In this document: positions 7,303 to 15,809 of the stretch, one piece after another
How positions within the stretch are numbered: the first letter of the stretch is position 1
Layout of the letters: every line of letters starts with the position of its first letter
Source: Rheinheimera texasensis DSM 17496
Lineage (GTDB): Bacteria; Pseudomonadota; Gammaproteobacteria; Enterobacterales; Alteromonadaceae
Direction: 5' to 3'
Length of the DNA stretch: 64,000 bases
Assembly: GCF_000711985.1 (NCBI RefSeq)
Contig: NZ_JONU01000008.1
Span: 310,001-374,000 of the forward strand
Made by a program: the position numbers and the translations under genes
The notes under the pieces: generated by a model
What the model was told of the DNA's origin: nothing
Database searches by the model: none
The model's input: only the letters and a program-made list of their open reading frames with translations

Positions 7303-10116
7303 ATGGGATCGCTGTCGTCTGTCGTTTTGCCGGAATATCCTGCGGATTTGCAAGCGCCGCTGGCGCTGCAACGTGCTCAGCTTGATTTTGAACTGGAAAA
7401 AGCGCAGGAAGCCCAACTTCTGCAATTGCTCGCGGCCAGCCCCTTTATCGGTCGTTGTCTGAAACTTCAGCCACAGCTGTTGGAAGGGTTTCTCAGTGGG
7501 CAGGCCGGTTTCAGCGCACCGGACTGGTCGCAGCCGCATACCGAAGCGCAGGCAATGGCGGCGCTGCGGCGTTACCGTAACGCCAGTTTGTGTCAGTGTC
7601 TGGCCGACGATTTGTTGCGTGGTCAGTCCATAGCACAGGCACTGCAACGGGTGTCGCAGCTGGCGGACCAACTGATTAATCTGGCCTATCAATGGGCCTG
7701 GCAGGAACTGACTCCACAATGGGGCCAGCCGCTTGATGCTGCCGGACGCGTCATGCCGCTGTTAATCCTCGGCATGGGCAAACTCGGTGGTGGCGAGCTG
7801 AATTTATCCTCTGACATCGACCTGATTTTTGTTTACCCGGAAAACGGCGACACCCACGGGGGCCGGCGCAGCACTGAAAACCAGCAGTTTTATACCAAAC
7901 TCGGGCAAAAAATCATTCTGCTGCTGAATCAAACCACAGCGGACGGTTTTGTTTATCGGGTGGATATGCGGCTGCGTCCTTTTGGCGACAGCGGCCCGCT
8001 GGTGCTGAGTTTTGCCGCCTTTGAAGATTATTATCAGGCGCAGGGCCGTGACTGGGAGCGCTACGCCATGCTCAAAGCGCGGATCTTAAATCCGGTGGCG
8101 CCTTTTGCTGCGGAACTGCAGGCGATGCTGAAGCCTTTTGTCTACCGGCGTTATATCGACTTCTCAGCCATTGAATCACTGCGCCGGATGAAGCAGCTGA
8201 TTGAACAGGAAAACCGCCGGCGTAACCGCGTTGATAATATTAAACTCGGCGCCGGTGGTATCCGTGAAGTTGAATTTATCATTCAGACGTTGCAGCTGAT
8301 TCGTGGCGGCCGTATCCCGGCTATTCAGCAGCCATCGATATTTGCCGCGATGCAGGCACTGCGTCAGGAAGGTTTGCTGGATGCTGAAGCTGAGCAAATG
8401 CTGCGTAGCGATTACCTGTTGCTGCGCCGTGTCGAGCACTGGTTACAAGGCTTGGACGACCAGCAAACCCAGACTTTACCGGCCGATACGCTGAGCCGGC
8501 AGCGGCTGGTGCTGGCGCTGGGTGCTCCCGACTGGCCGGCTTTGCAGCAGCAAATCAATGATGCTATGGCGCGTATTCATCAGCAGTTCCGTCAGGTGAT
8601 TGCCCAGGAAGACAATGCCGAACCGCAGGAGTTATTGTTAGGCCGCCTGCTGTGGGACAGTGAACAGACTGCCGCTGAGCTGGCAGAACATCTGGATTGG
8701 CTAGATGTTGCGGCGGCGGAGTTGTTAATTCAGCAAGTTCAGCAATTTAAAACCGACAGCCAAAAGCGTCAGGTTGGGCCGCGTGGCCGCGAATTACTGG
8801 CCAAATTGCTGCCGCTGCTGCTGCATGTGGTGGCGCAGGAGCAAGCCGGGCCACAAGTGCTGGAGCGGGTGCTCGGCGTGCTGCGACAAATCGTGTCCCG
8901 CACTGCGTACCTCGAGCTGTTATTTGAAAATCCACCGGCGCTGCAGCAACTGGTGCGGCTCTGTGGCCGCAGTGGCTGGCTGGCCGAACATCTGGCGCGC
9001 TACCCAATGTTGCTGGATGAACTGATTGACCCGGAGCAGTTGTATCAGGTGGCGACCAGTGCCGATTATCGGGATAGGCTCCGTCAGCAAATGCTGCGCG
9101 TACCGGAAGATGATCTGGAATTAGTGATGGAAAGCCTGCGCCAGTACAAACAGGCGCAAACGCTGCGCATCGCGGCGGCGGATATCACCGGGATTTTGCC
9201 GCTGATGAAAGTATCCGACCATCTGACCTGGTTGGCCGAAGCGCTGGTGGAGAAAGTCGTCGAGCTGGCCTGGCAGCAAATGAGCGACAAATACGGTTAT
9301 CCGGCCGGGCTGGATGCGCACAGTGCCAAGGCCTTTGCCGTGGTGGCCTATGGCAAGCTGGGTGGGCTGGAGCTGGGTTACGGTTCAGATCTGGACCTGG
9401 TGTTTTTACATCAGTGTGATTCACTGGCTGCCACCAGCGGCGAACGCGGCATCGATTCGCGGCAGTTTTATTTGAAACTGGTACAACGCATTTTGCATCT
9501 GTGTACCACCCGCACCGCCAGCGGTCTGCTGTATGAAGTGGATACCAGACTAAGACCATCCGGCAATGCCGGGCTGCTGACTGTGCATGTCGACACTTAT
9601 GGTGATTATCTGCGCCAGGACGCCTGGACCTGGGAACATCAGGCCTTAGTGCGCACCCGGCTGATTTATGGTGACCCGGTGATCGCGCAGCGATTTGAGC
9701 AGATCCGCGCCGAAATTCTGGGAAAATCGCGGGACCTGGCAGCATTACGGGCTGAGGTACGCGACATGCGGCAAAAACTGCGGGAGCATCACGGCGTTGC
9801 CTCAACTGAAGTCAAACACAAAGCCGGTGGTATTGTCGATTTGGAATTTATCAGCCAGTTTCTGGTGCTGGGGTATGCAGCGAAATATCCGGCATTGTAC
9901 CAATACAGCGACAACATTCGCATTCTGGATGCTGCGGCTGAGGCGGGCCTGATGCCATTGGCACAGGCGCAGCAGTTGCAGCAGGCTTATCAGCAGCTGC
10001 GTGGGATCAGTCACCGCCAGACTTTGGCGCCGGCGCAGGGGGCGGCGGAAGAGGATTTATCGGTTGCCGAGCAACAGGTTCGTGCTGCCTGGCAGCAGTT
10101 TGTCGCCACAGATTAG
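7303..10116 (+). CDS. glnE: Bifunctional glutamine synthetase adenylyltransferase / adenylyl-removing enzyme
   Basis: Controls glutamine synthetase by adding and removing AMP on its tyrosine, under PII control. Length 937 aa, close to E. coli GlnE (946). Two nucleotidyltransferase domains are visible: the N-terminal deadenylylase with GMGKLGGGEL and SSDIDL (about 155-172), and the C-terminal adenylylase with YGKLGGLELGYGSDLDL (about 680-700). The ATG at 7303 is preferred over the in-frame TTG at 7297 because the Shine-Dalgarno CGGAGA ends at 7296, which would touch the TTG. It follows ygiF in a probable operon. Its stop codon overlaps that of the convergent next gene. Confidence 0.95.
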   Translation: MGSLSSVVLPEYPADLQAPLALQRAQLDFELEKAQEAQLLQLLAASPFIGRCLKLQPQLLEGFLSGQAGFSAPDWSQPHTEAQAMAALRRYRNASLCQCLADDLLRGQSIAQALQRVSQLADQLINLAYQWAWQELTPQWGQPLDAAGRVMPLLILGMGKLGGGELNLSSDIDLIFVYPENGDTHGGRRSTENQQFYTKLGQKIILLLNQTTADGFVYRVDMRLRPFGDSGPLVLSFAAFEDYYQAQGRDWERYAMLKARILNPVAPFAAELQAMLKPFVYRRYIDFSAIESLRRMKQLIEQENRRRNRVDNIKLGAGGIREVEFIIQTLQLIRGGRIPAIQQPSIFAAMQALRQEGLLDAEAEQMLRSDYLLLRRVEHWLQGLDDQQTQTLPADTLSRQRLVLALGAPDWPALQQQINDAMARIHQQFRQVIAQEDNAEPQELLLGRLLWDSEQTAAELAEHLDWLDVAAAELLIQQVQQFKTDSQKRQVGPRGRELLAKLLPLLLHVVAQEQAGPQVLERVLGVLRQIVSRTAYLELLFENPPALQQLVRLCGRSGWLAEHLARYPMLLDELIDPEQLYQVATSADYRDRLRQQMLRVPEDDLELVMESLRQYKQAQTLRIAAADITGILPLMKVSDHLTWLAEALVEKVVELAWQQMSDKYGYPAGLDAHSAKAFAVVAYGKLGGLELGYGSDLDLVFLHQCDSLAATSGERGIDSRQFYLKLVQRILHLCTTRTASGLLYEVDTRLRPSGNAGLLTVHVDTYGDYLRQDAWTWEHQALVRTRLIYGDPVIAQRFEQIRAEILGKSRDLAALRAEVRDMRQKLREHHGVASTEVKHKAGGIVDLEFISQFLVLGYAAKYPALYQYSDNIRILDAAAEAGLMPLAQAQQLQQAYQQLRGISHRQTLAPAQGAAEEDLSVAEQQVRAAWQQFVATD

Positions 10117-10718
10117 CGTTTGACCTCTTCGGCGTTCAGGTGCTGGCAGTTCTGTTCCAGAAACAGATTGGCTTTATCGGTCAGCACTGCCGCGCGTTGT
10201 TTGGGGCAAAAATAAGCACGCACCGGGTTTTCAAAATCTGGTGCTATCGCCTTTGCGATATCCTTTAACGTTTTCAGATAGTCGCCTTCGCTCTGGAAAT
10301 AATGTTTCACCACGTAATCGCGTGGCAAAGTCCAGAACAGTTCCATCTGTTCTTGCCGGGCAAAATCCATCATGTGCTCACGCACTTTACTGCCCGGTTC
10401 GAATTTGCGGTTGGCTATAGTACCGCTCCAGTTCTCCGGCATTTCCGGTACCGTATTGGTCCGGTTTTCCAGACTGGTGGTTAACTGGTCGCTGGTGTCG
10501 GTCAGCTTGATGATGAACTCTTTGGATTTATCCACGCTGGTATCCAGCGAATAACGCAGTTGTTCGTAGAAGTTGGTGAACTCCATCGCTGCAGCTGTTT
10601 TAATCTGTACTTTCGCCGGCTCAGATTTTGGTGTCAGCAAATCAGGATACAACAACAGAACGGCCGCCAGACCTAATAAAAATACCAAAGCGACGATGTG
10701 CTTAAACCAGAATCCCAT
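10113..10718 (-). CDS. Conserved hypothetical membrane-anchored protein
   Basis: A 201-aa protein with one N-terminal transmembrane helix (about residues 6-24, HIVALVFLLGLAAVLLLYP) and a large soluble, probably periplasmic, domain rich in charged residues. Near the C-terminus are two cysteines about 22 residues apart (YFCPKQR and EQNCQH). I recognise no domain. The ATG at 10716-10718 is preferred over an upstream GTG because AGGG lies at workable distance and the membrane segment then begins within ten residues. Its TAA overlaps the glnE TAG (10113-10116), so the two convergent genes have no spacer. Function unknown. Confidence 0.6.
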   Translation of the reverse strand: MGFWFKHIVALVFLLGLAAVLLLYPDLLTPKSEPAKVQIKTAAAMEFTNFYEQLRYSLDTSVDKSKEFIIKLTDTSDQLTTSLENRTNTVPEMPENWSGTIANRKFEPGSKVREHMMDFARQEQMELFWTLPRDYVVKHYFQSEGDYLKTLKDIAKAIAPDFENPVRAYFCPKQRAAVLTDKANLFLEQNCQHLNAEEVKR

Positions 10719-10798
10719 GAAAACTGCCCTGTATTGTGCTGACACCTCATACTAAACCTTGTGCCGGCGGGATTCCAGCTGCAAATCATGTCACAGTG

Positions 10799-11740
10799 TT
10801 ATATGTCACTCTTGTTGTCATAAAGCGAGGGTGCGTCCGGAACAGGTCTGGTTTTAAACCGGCGGTGCACCCACATATATTGCTCCGGATGCTTCAGGAT
10901 GGCTTGCTCTACCCACTGATTCACCCGGCAAATGGCCTGATAATCGTCATCGCCGGGGAAGTCCTCTAGTGCAGGCAGCGCTTCAATCTGATAGCCCTGC
11001 TGGTCTGGTAATTTACTGGTATAAATCGGGATCACCACACAATTGGCAGATCGGGCAAACAGCAGGGTGCCGTTAGTACAGGCGGTGTCTGGAACGGCAA
11101 AAAATGGCGCGAAGATAGCCCGGTTGCGGCCATAGTCCTGATCCGGCAGATAGAAACACACTTCGCCATCATTCAACGCTTTAAGCAGAGCTTTGACATC
11201 GCGTTTGCCGATCATAAATTTATTGCCGCGACTGCGGCCGCGATACATAAAAAACTCCATCAGCGCGTTGTTGTGTGGCCGGTAAAAACCAACACTCGGA
11301 TGCGTCAGACCAAACACCCGGCAGGCAGCTTCCAGATGTAGCATGTGCGAAGCCAGCAACAACACACCTTTGCCTTGCGCTAATGCCGCCTGAATATGTT
11401 CGTAACCTTTAAAATGGGCTATGCGGCGGATGCGCCAGGTTGGCCACCACCAGCCGATGAGTGTTTCAATGGCGGCGCAGCCAGTTTCTTCGGCGTTGCG
11501 GCGCACCAGTTGCTCGCGTTCGGCAGCAGGCATGTCAGGAAAACAAAGTTCAAGGTTACGCCTTGCGATGCGGCCACGCGATTTCAGCAGTTTAAAACTA
11601 AGCCGGCCCAAACCCCGGCCCAGCGCCATCAGCCAGGAATATGGCAACCAGCTGATAAGATAGGCAATGCCAAGAGCCAGCCACAGCAGCCAATAACGCG
11701 GGTGAAGTAACGACAGGGTAAAGGGGGGCGCCTGATACAC
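10799..11740 (-). CDS. LpxL/HtrB-family Kdo-lipid A acyltransferase
   Basis: A 313-aa inner-membrane acyltransferase that adds a secondary acyl chain to Kdo2-lipid A. It has an N-terminal membrane segment (about residues 16-36) and the catalytic HX4(D/E) motif in SHMLHLE. Conserved blocks include GRGLGRLSFKLLKSRGRIARRNLELCFP and LPDQDYGR, close to E. coli LpxL (306 aa). The start is a GTG at 11738-11740, supported by GAGGA six bases upstream; the extension further upstream has no family match. LpxL versus LpxM or LpxP specificity cannot be decided here. It stands alone between a hypothetical gene and tolC. Confidence 0.88.
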   Translation of the reverse strand: MYQAPPFTLSLLHPRYWLLWLALGIAYLISWLPYSWLMALGRGLGRLSFKLLKSRGRIARRNLELCFPDMPAAEREQLVRRNAEETGCAAIETLIGWWWPTWRIRRIAHFKGYEHIQAALAQGKGVLLLASHMLHLEAACRVFGLTHPSVGFYRPHNNALMEFFMYRGRSRGNKFMIGKRDVKALLKALNDGEVCFYLPDQDYGRNRAIFAPFFAVPDTACTNGTLLFARSANCVVIPIYTSKLPDQQGYQIEALPALEDFPGDDDYQAICRVNQWVEQAILKHPEQYMWVHRRFKTRPVPDAPSLYDNKSDI

Positions 11741-11804
11741 AATAAGTCCTCGGAGCGGAAAACGCGGTATTGTAACCAAAAGCGGCAGGAAACAAAGCCT
11801 GCAA

Positions 11805-11840
11805 ACAAAAAGGCCACACTGGTCTGTCCGGTGTGGCCTG
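11805..11840 (-). terminator. Rho-independent terminator of tolC
   Basis: Read leftward, stem AGGCCACAC / GTGTGGCCT is followed by TTTTTG. It lies 25 bases past the tolC stop. Confidence 0.85.
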
Positions 11841-11864
11841 TTTTAGCGAATGATGACGGAGCTA

Positions 11865-13166
11865 TTATGCGCCGAGCGCGGCATTCACAGTGGCGAGGTC
11901 GGCTTCAGTGAGCGTACCGGCCGCCTGTTTCAGCGATAACACAGCCAGGATGTAATCGTAGCGTTGTTTGGTCAGATTCCGGCGCGCATCAAACAGGTTA
12001 CGGGTGCTGATCAGCACGTCGACGATAGTCCGGGTACCGACTTCAAAACCAGCTTCAGTGGCTTTTAACGCACTTTCCGCCGAAACCACGGCTTGCTCCA
12101 GAGCTTTAATACCGGCGATAGCGGCGCCGACGTTGTTATAGTTAACGCGAACCTGACGCACCACAGAGCGGTGACCCAGTTCTAAATCTTCACTGGTGGC
12201 CACGTAGTTGGCGCGTTGTTGGTCAGTGGAGGCTGTGGTTGCACCACCGGAATAAATTGGCACATTGAGGTTCAGGTTCAGGCTTTCGGAATCCTGCTGC
12301 GGAATGTTGCGGCTGTCAATCAGTGTTTTTGTCGCACTCAGGCCTACAGTCGGATAGTGGCCCGCTTCTGCCAGATCAATGTTGTTTTGCGCAATTTCCA
12401 CCGCCAGTTTGCGCGCTTGTAAATCCAGGCTGCTGCCTTCGGCCACAGCAACCCATTCCATTACATTGGCTGGTTTTGGTGCTGTTGGTTTGAACTGAGC
12501 GGTATTGAGCGGGCTTAATTGTGAATGGTATTCGCCGGTAATTTCCTGCAAAGATTCACGCGCATTTTCCAGCGCGTTAGTCGCAGCGATTTCTCGGGCC
12601 ACCACGCTGTCGAACTGCGCCTGCGCTTCGTGCACATCAGTGATAGCGGTCAGACCGACTGCAAAACGTTGTTTGGTTTGCTCCAGCTGACGTTCCACAG
12701 CGCGTTTTTCGGCGACGACGAAGGTTAAGTCATCATTGGCGCTCAGCACGTTAAAATAAGCCTGTGATACCCGGACAATCAGGCCCTGTAACGCGGCGTT
12801 GTAATAAATCTGGCCTTGTAGCGCAGTTTTTTCGGCGTTGGATAAACGCTCCCAATCTCCCCAGTTGAATACTGTCTGAGACAGGCTGAGGCGATTGGTG
12901 TAGCCGGTACCTGTGGCACTCATGCCAGCGCCCTGGTCTTCACGGGATTTGCCGATTGTCGATGTCAGGCTAATGTCAGGCAGGAAGTTTGCCTTGCTGA
13001 TATCAATCCCCGCTTTGGCAGCATCGCGCTGGGCGGCTGACTTTAACACTTGCGGATCTTTTTTCAGTGCCAGCTGATAAACGTTTTGCAGGTTCTCCGC
13101 GCTGGCTTGCAGGCTGAACAAGCCGAGGGCCGCGCACACCAATGAACATAAAGCAGTTTTTTTCAT
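11865..13166 (-). CDS. tolC: Outer-membrane efflux channel TolC
   Basis: Outer-membrane trimeric exit duct for tripartite drug pumps and type I secretion. Length 433 aa with a signal peptide (1-22, ending LFSLQASA before ENLQNVYQLA). It has the two internally repeated outer-membrane-factor halves, including RLSLSQTVFNWGDW and LNLNVPIYSGGATT. The ATG at 13164-13166 was chosen because it gives the signal peptide; an upstream in-frame extension of 77 codons is not plausible. It is divergent from nudF with a 114-base intergenic region, as in enterobacteria, which strengthens the tolC call over other outer-membrane factors. Confidence 0.93.
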   Translation of the reverse strand: MKKTALCSLVCAALGLFSLQASAENLQNVYQLALKKDPQVLKSAAQRDAAKAGIDISKANFLPDISLTSTIGKSREDQGAGMSATGTGYTNRLSLSQTVFNWGDWERLSNAEKTALQGQIYYNAALQGLIVRVSQAYFNVLSANDDLTFVVAEKRAVERQLEQTKQRFAVGLTAITDVHEAQAQFDSVVAREIAATNALENARESLQEITGEYHSQLSPLNTAQFKPTAPKPANVMEWVAVAEGSSLDLQARKLAVEIAQNNIDLAEAGHYPTVGLSATKTLIDSRNIPQQDSESLNLNLNVPIYSGGATTASTDQQRANYVATSEDLELGHRSVVRQVRVNYNNVGAAIAGIKALEQAVVSAESALKATEAGFEVGTRTIVDVLISTRNLFDARRNLTKQRYDYILAVLSLKQAAGTLTEADLATVNAALGA

Positions 13167-13280
13167 AACCAGGTTCCATGGAAAACAAAATTGAACGGAT
13201 ATTAACGTGTTCGCGTACACTAAGTCGAACCGATAGCGTAAAAGTTGTCGCCCCAAGTGTAACAGAATGTGAGTCCTGAT

Positions 13281-13952
13281 ATGCCTGAAATCAAGGAGAT
13301 AAATTATCCGACATTCACTGCGGCGGATGTTGAAATTAGCGGTGAACGCACCGTTTTTCAGGGTTTTTTCACGATGAAATCCTATCAGTTCCGTCATCGT
13401 TTATTTCGCGGTGGCTGGAGTGAGACTGTTACAAGGGAAATGTTCGAACGCGGTCATGCCGTCGTGGTTTTGCCTTTTAATCCACAGACTGACGAAGTGG
13501 TGTTGATCGAGCAAATTCGCTTGGGCGCTTTACCCGGTTCGGCCTCGCCCTGGTTGCTGGAAGCCGTTGCCGGTATGTTTGGCCCAGCTGAAGATGCCGA
13601 GCAAGTGGCGAGGCGGGAAGCTGAAGAAGAGGCTGGCCTGACACTTGGCCGGCTGGTGCCTATGCTCAGTTACTTGAGCAGCCCGGGGGGCACTACAGAA
13701 CGCATTCATCTGTATCTCGGCGAGCTGTGTGGGTCTGTACAGGGCGGAGTGTTTGGTCTCGCGGAAGAGCATGAAGATATCAAAGTTCATGTCATGCAAC
13801 GGCAACAGGCAATCGCTTTACTGAATGCCGGTAAAATCGACAATGCCGCGACGGTCATTGCGTTACAATGGTTATCTTTGCACCTGGAGTCGGTACGCCA
13901 GCAATGGGCGGTCCCGGCGGCACAGTCAAAAGAGGACAGATGTCAGCGATGA
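13281..13952 (+). CDS. nudF: ADP-ribose pyrophosphatase NudF
   Basis: Hydrolyses ADP-ribose to AMP and ribose-5-phosphate. Length 223 aa. The Nudix box is complete: G-MFGPA-E-DAEQVAR-REAEEEAGL (about residues 93-115). The N-terminal VEISGERTVFQGFF block is typical of NudF. It is the first gene of the nudF-yqiB-cpdA-yqiA-parE run; its TGA overlaps the start region of yqiB. The ATG at 13281 is preferred over a GTG at 13269, which lacks a ribosome binding site. Confidence 0.92.
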   Translation: MPEIKEINYPTFTAADVEISGERTVFQGFFTMKSYQFRHRLFRGGWSETVTREMFERGHAVVVLPFNPQTDEVVLIEQIRLGALPGSASPWLLEAVAGMFGPAEDAEQVARREAEEEAGLTLGRLVPMLSYLSSPGGTTERIHLYLGELCGSVQGGVFGLAEEHEDIKVHVMQRQQAIALLNAGKIDNAATVIALQWLSLHLESVRQQWAVPAAQSKEDRCQR

Positions 13953-14407
13953 GTTTGGCAAAACCGCGGCGTTACCAGCCTTACGTACCGGACTTTTTAA
14001 GTTTGTGCGAGCGCAATTATGCGCAGCTACGGCATTTATTGCCGAGGGCAGGTCAGGTTGGCGATGCGGTACAAATTCAGGTCAGCGCCCTGGACAAGTA
14101 CGAAGTGAGATTGCAGGAGCTTTGCAAATTCACCAGCACAGTACGGATTGAACATATTCAGACTCCGGCGTTGTCTGAACGCCTGAGTAGCTGGTTAAGG
14201 CCCCAATTTGACGTACGGCTCTATCATGACGCGCGCCTCGCTGAAGTGGTTGCCTGTCAGCAGGTGCGGCAATTTAAAGCGGTCTACGACTATCCGAATA
14301 CTGACATGCTGCAGCCTGACGAAAAACGCCAGATCAATCTGTTGCTGCGAGACTGGCTGAGTCTGTGCCGGGCGCAAGGCCTGTGCAGCGCTGTGGTGTT
14401 GCTGTGA
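13940..14407 (+). CDS. yqiB: DUF1249 family protein YqiB
   Basis: A 155-aa cytoplasmic protein of unknown function. The body (RYQPYVPDFLSLCERNYAQL, VRLYHDARLAEVVACQQ, and a YDYPN-DEKRQIN stretch) is clearly the YqiB/DUF1249 family. Two starts are possible: the ATG at 13940 just after AGAGGACAG, or the ATG at 13949 overlapping the nudF stop as ATGA. Either way the genes overlap and are probably translationally coupled. Its 3' end overlaps cpdA as GTGA. Its fixed position between nudF and cpdA matches enterobacteria. Confidence 0.88.
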   Translation: MSAMSLAKPRRYQPYVPDFLSLCERNYAQLRHLLPRAGQVGDAVQIQVSALDKYEVRLQELCKFTSTVRIEHIQTPALSERLSSWLRPQFDVRLYHDARLAEVVACQQVRQFKAVYDYPNTDMLQPDEKRQINLLLRDWLSLCRAQGLCSAVVLL

Positions 14408-15156
14408 CATCTGCAGTTTTTCCCTGGTCCTGTGGAACCGTGGTACAAATCACCGATTGCCATCTGTTGGCTGCGCCGGACGCTGAGTATCAGGGCATCC
14501 GGCCTTACCGGCATTTAGAACGGGTACTTGAGAGTCTGCGTGCGGAAGCGCCGCTGTTAATTCTGACCGGTGACCTGACCGAAGATCACAGTCCGGCATC
14601 CTATGTTTTGTTACAACAGCTATTGGCCGACTGGCCGGCACCGGTGTTTTTATTGCCGGGTAACCACGACGAACGCGCTGCGCTTGATGCGCTTGGCCAA
14701 ATTCAACCGTGCCGGAGCGAGCGGCGGCTGCAGCTGCCGGGCTGGCAGTTGTGGTTGTTGGACAGTAAAGGCGACACGCCGGCCGGTAATTTTCCGCCTG
14801 AACGACTTTCAGAGCTGGAAGAGTGGCTGGGCGATAGCAGTAATCAGCCAATTTTCTGGTTTTGTCATCATCACCTGCTGCCGATCGGCAGCTTTATCGA
14901 CCGTTTTGACCAGCAGGACAAAGCCGGTTTATTGGCGTTATTAGAGCGGGAGCCTCGTCTGCGGGGCCTGGCGCATGGCCATTGTCATCATGCCTACCAG
15001 TTTATTCAGCAGCATTTTGTTCAGGTCGGCTGCCCGGCCAGTTCAGTGCAATTTTTACAGACACCAGACTGGCAAACCGAAGATCAGGGCCCGCGGGCCT
15101 GTCGCTGGACTTTTCATGCCAGCGGCGAACTGCAATGGGAGTTTTTAACCTTTTGA
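14404..15156 (+). CDS. cpdA: 3',5'-cyclic-AMP phosphodiesterase CpdA
   Basis: Hydrolyses cAMP, tuning CRP signalling. Length 250 aa. All calcineurin-like metallophosphoesterase motifs are present: TDCHL, GDLTEDHS, GNHDE, a histidine cluster FCHHHL, and GHCHH. The start is the GTG at 14404, which overlaps the yqiB stop as GTGA; the in-frame extension upstream lies inside yqiB and does not match the family. The D-x-H first motif here is D-C-H at about residue 18-20. Confidence 0.92.
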   Translation: MTSAVFPWSCGTVVQITDCHLLAAPDAEYQGIRPYRHLERVLESLRAEAPLLILTGDLTEDHSPASYVLLQQLLADWPAPVFLLPGNHDERAALDALGQIQPCRSERRLQLPGWQLWLLDSKGDTPAGNFPPERLSELEEWLGDSSNQPIFWFCHHHLLPIGSFIDRFDQQDKAGLLALLEREPRLRGLAHGHCHHAYQFIQQHFVQVGCPASSVQFLQTPDWQTEDQGPRACRWTFHASGELQWEFLTF

Positions 15157-15728
15157 CGTCCAAACATATTGTTTACTTACACGGCTTTGCCAGCTCATCA
15201 CAGTCGGAAAAAGCTGTGCTGGTGCGTGATTATTTTCAGCGGCATTTGCCACAGCATCAGTTATCAGTGCCGGATTTACCCTACACACCGGCTGAAGCCT
15301 GGCAGGAACTGCAGCAGTTGTGTCAGCACAACAAGCCTGATTTGCTGATTGGCAGCTCGCTTGGCGGCTTTTTAGCCACGGCGCTGGCCGAACAGTTCGG
15401 CTGTCGCGCCGTGTTAATTAATCCGGCGGTGCGGCCACATCTTCTGTTACAGCAGCATCTCGGCCGTTATTTTCATCCGGTGCGGATGCAGCACTATGAA
15501 GTGCGTGCTGAACATTTGCCGCAACTGCAGGAACTGCAGGTCAGGCAACTGCAACAACCGGCTCATTACCTGGTGTTATTGCAAACCGGCGATGAAGTGC
15601 TCGACTATCGTCAGGCGCAGGATTTTTATCTGCAATGTCAGTTAGATGTACAAGAAGGCGGCGATCACAGCTACCAGAACCTGCAAAGCCGGCTGGCGGA
15701 TATTGTCAATTTCGGCCAATTAGCGTAA
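15135..15728 (+). CDS. yqiA: YqiA-family esterase (alpha/beta hydrolase)
   Basis: A 197-aa alpha/beta hydrolase. It has the oxyanion HGF near the N-terminus, the nucleophile elbow GSSLGG, the acid region QTGDEVLDYRQ and a C-terminal GGDHSY with the catalytic histidine. E. coli YqiA has esterase activity on acyl-CoA and short esters. The start is ambiguous. The ATG at 15135 lies inside cpdA. A TTG at 15153 overlaps the cpdA stop as TTGA, with GGGAG 11 bases upstream, and gives 191 aa, close to E. coli (193). The two preceding junctions use the same 4-base overlap style, so the TTG is a serious alternative. Confidence 0.88.
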   Translation: MGVFNLLTSKHIVYLHGFASSSQSEKAVLVRDYFQRHLPQHQLSVPDLPYTPAEAWQELQQLCQHNKPDLLIGSSLGGFLATALAEQFGCRAVLINPAVRPHLLLQQHLGRYFHPVRMQHYEVRAEHLPQLQELQVRQLQQPAHYLVLLQTGDEVLDYRQAQDFYLQCQLDVQEGGDHSYQNLQSRLADIVNFGQLA

Positions 15729-15809
15729 AACACTGTGGATTGATACAGCTGCGGGCGCAGTCCCGCGCGACCCACGCTTGAATCGCATTTCAGACTCCGG
15801 AACCTATGC

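Noticed and set aside
9185-9805. 206-codon open frame on the minus strand inside glnE
   Set aside because: It is the complement of well-conserved glnE catalytic sequence, rich in Arg/Pro/His from GC-rich antisense reading, with no ribosome binding site.
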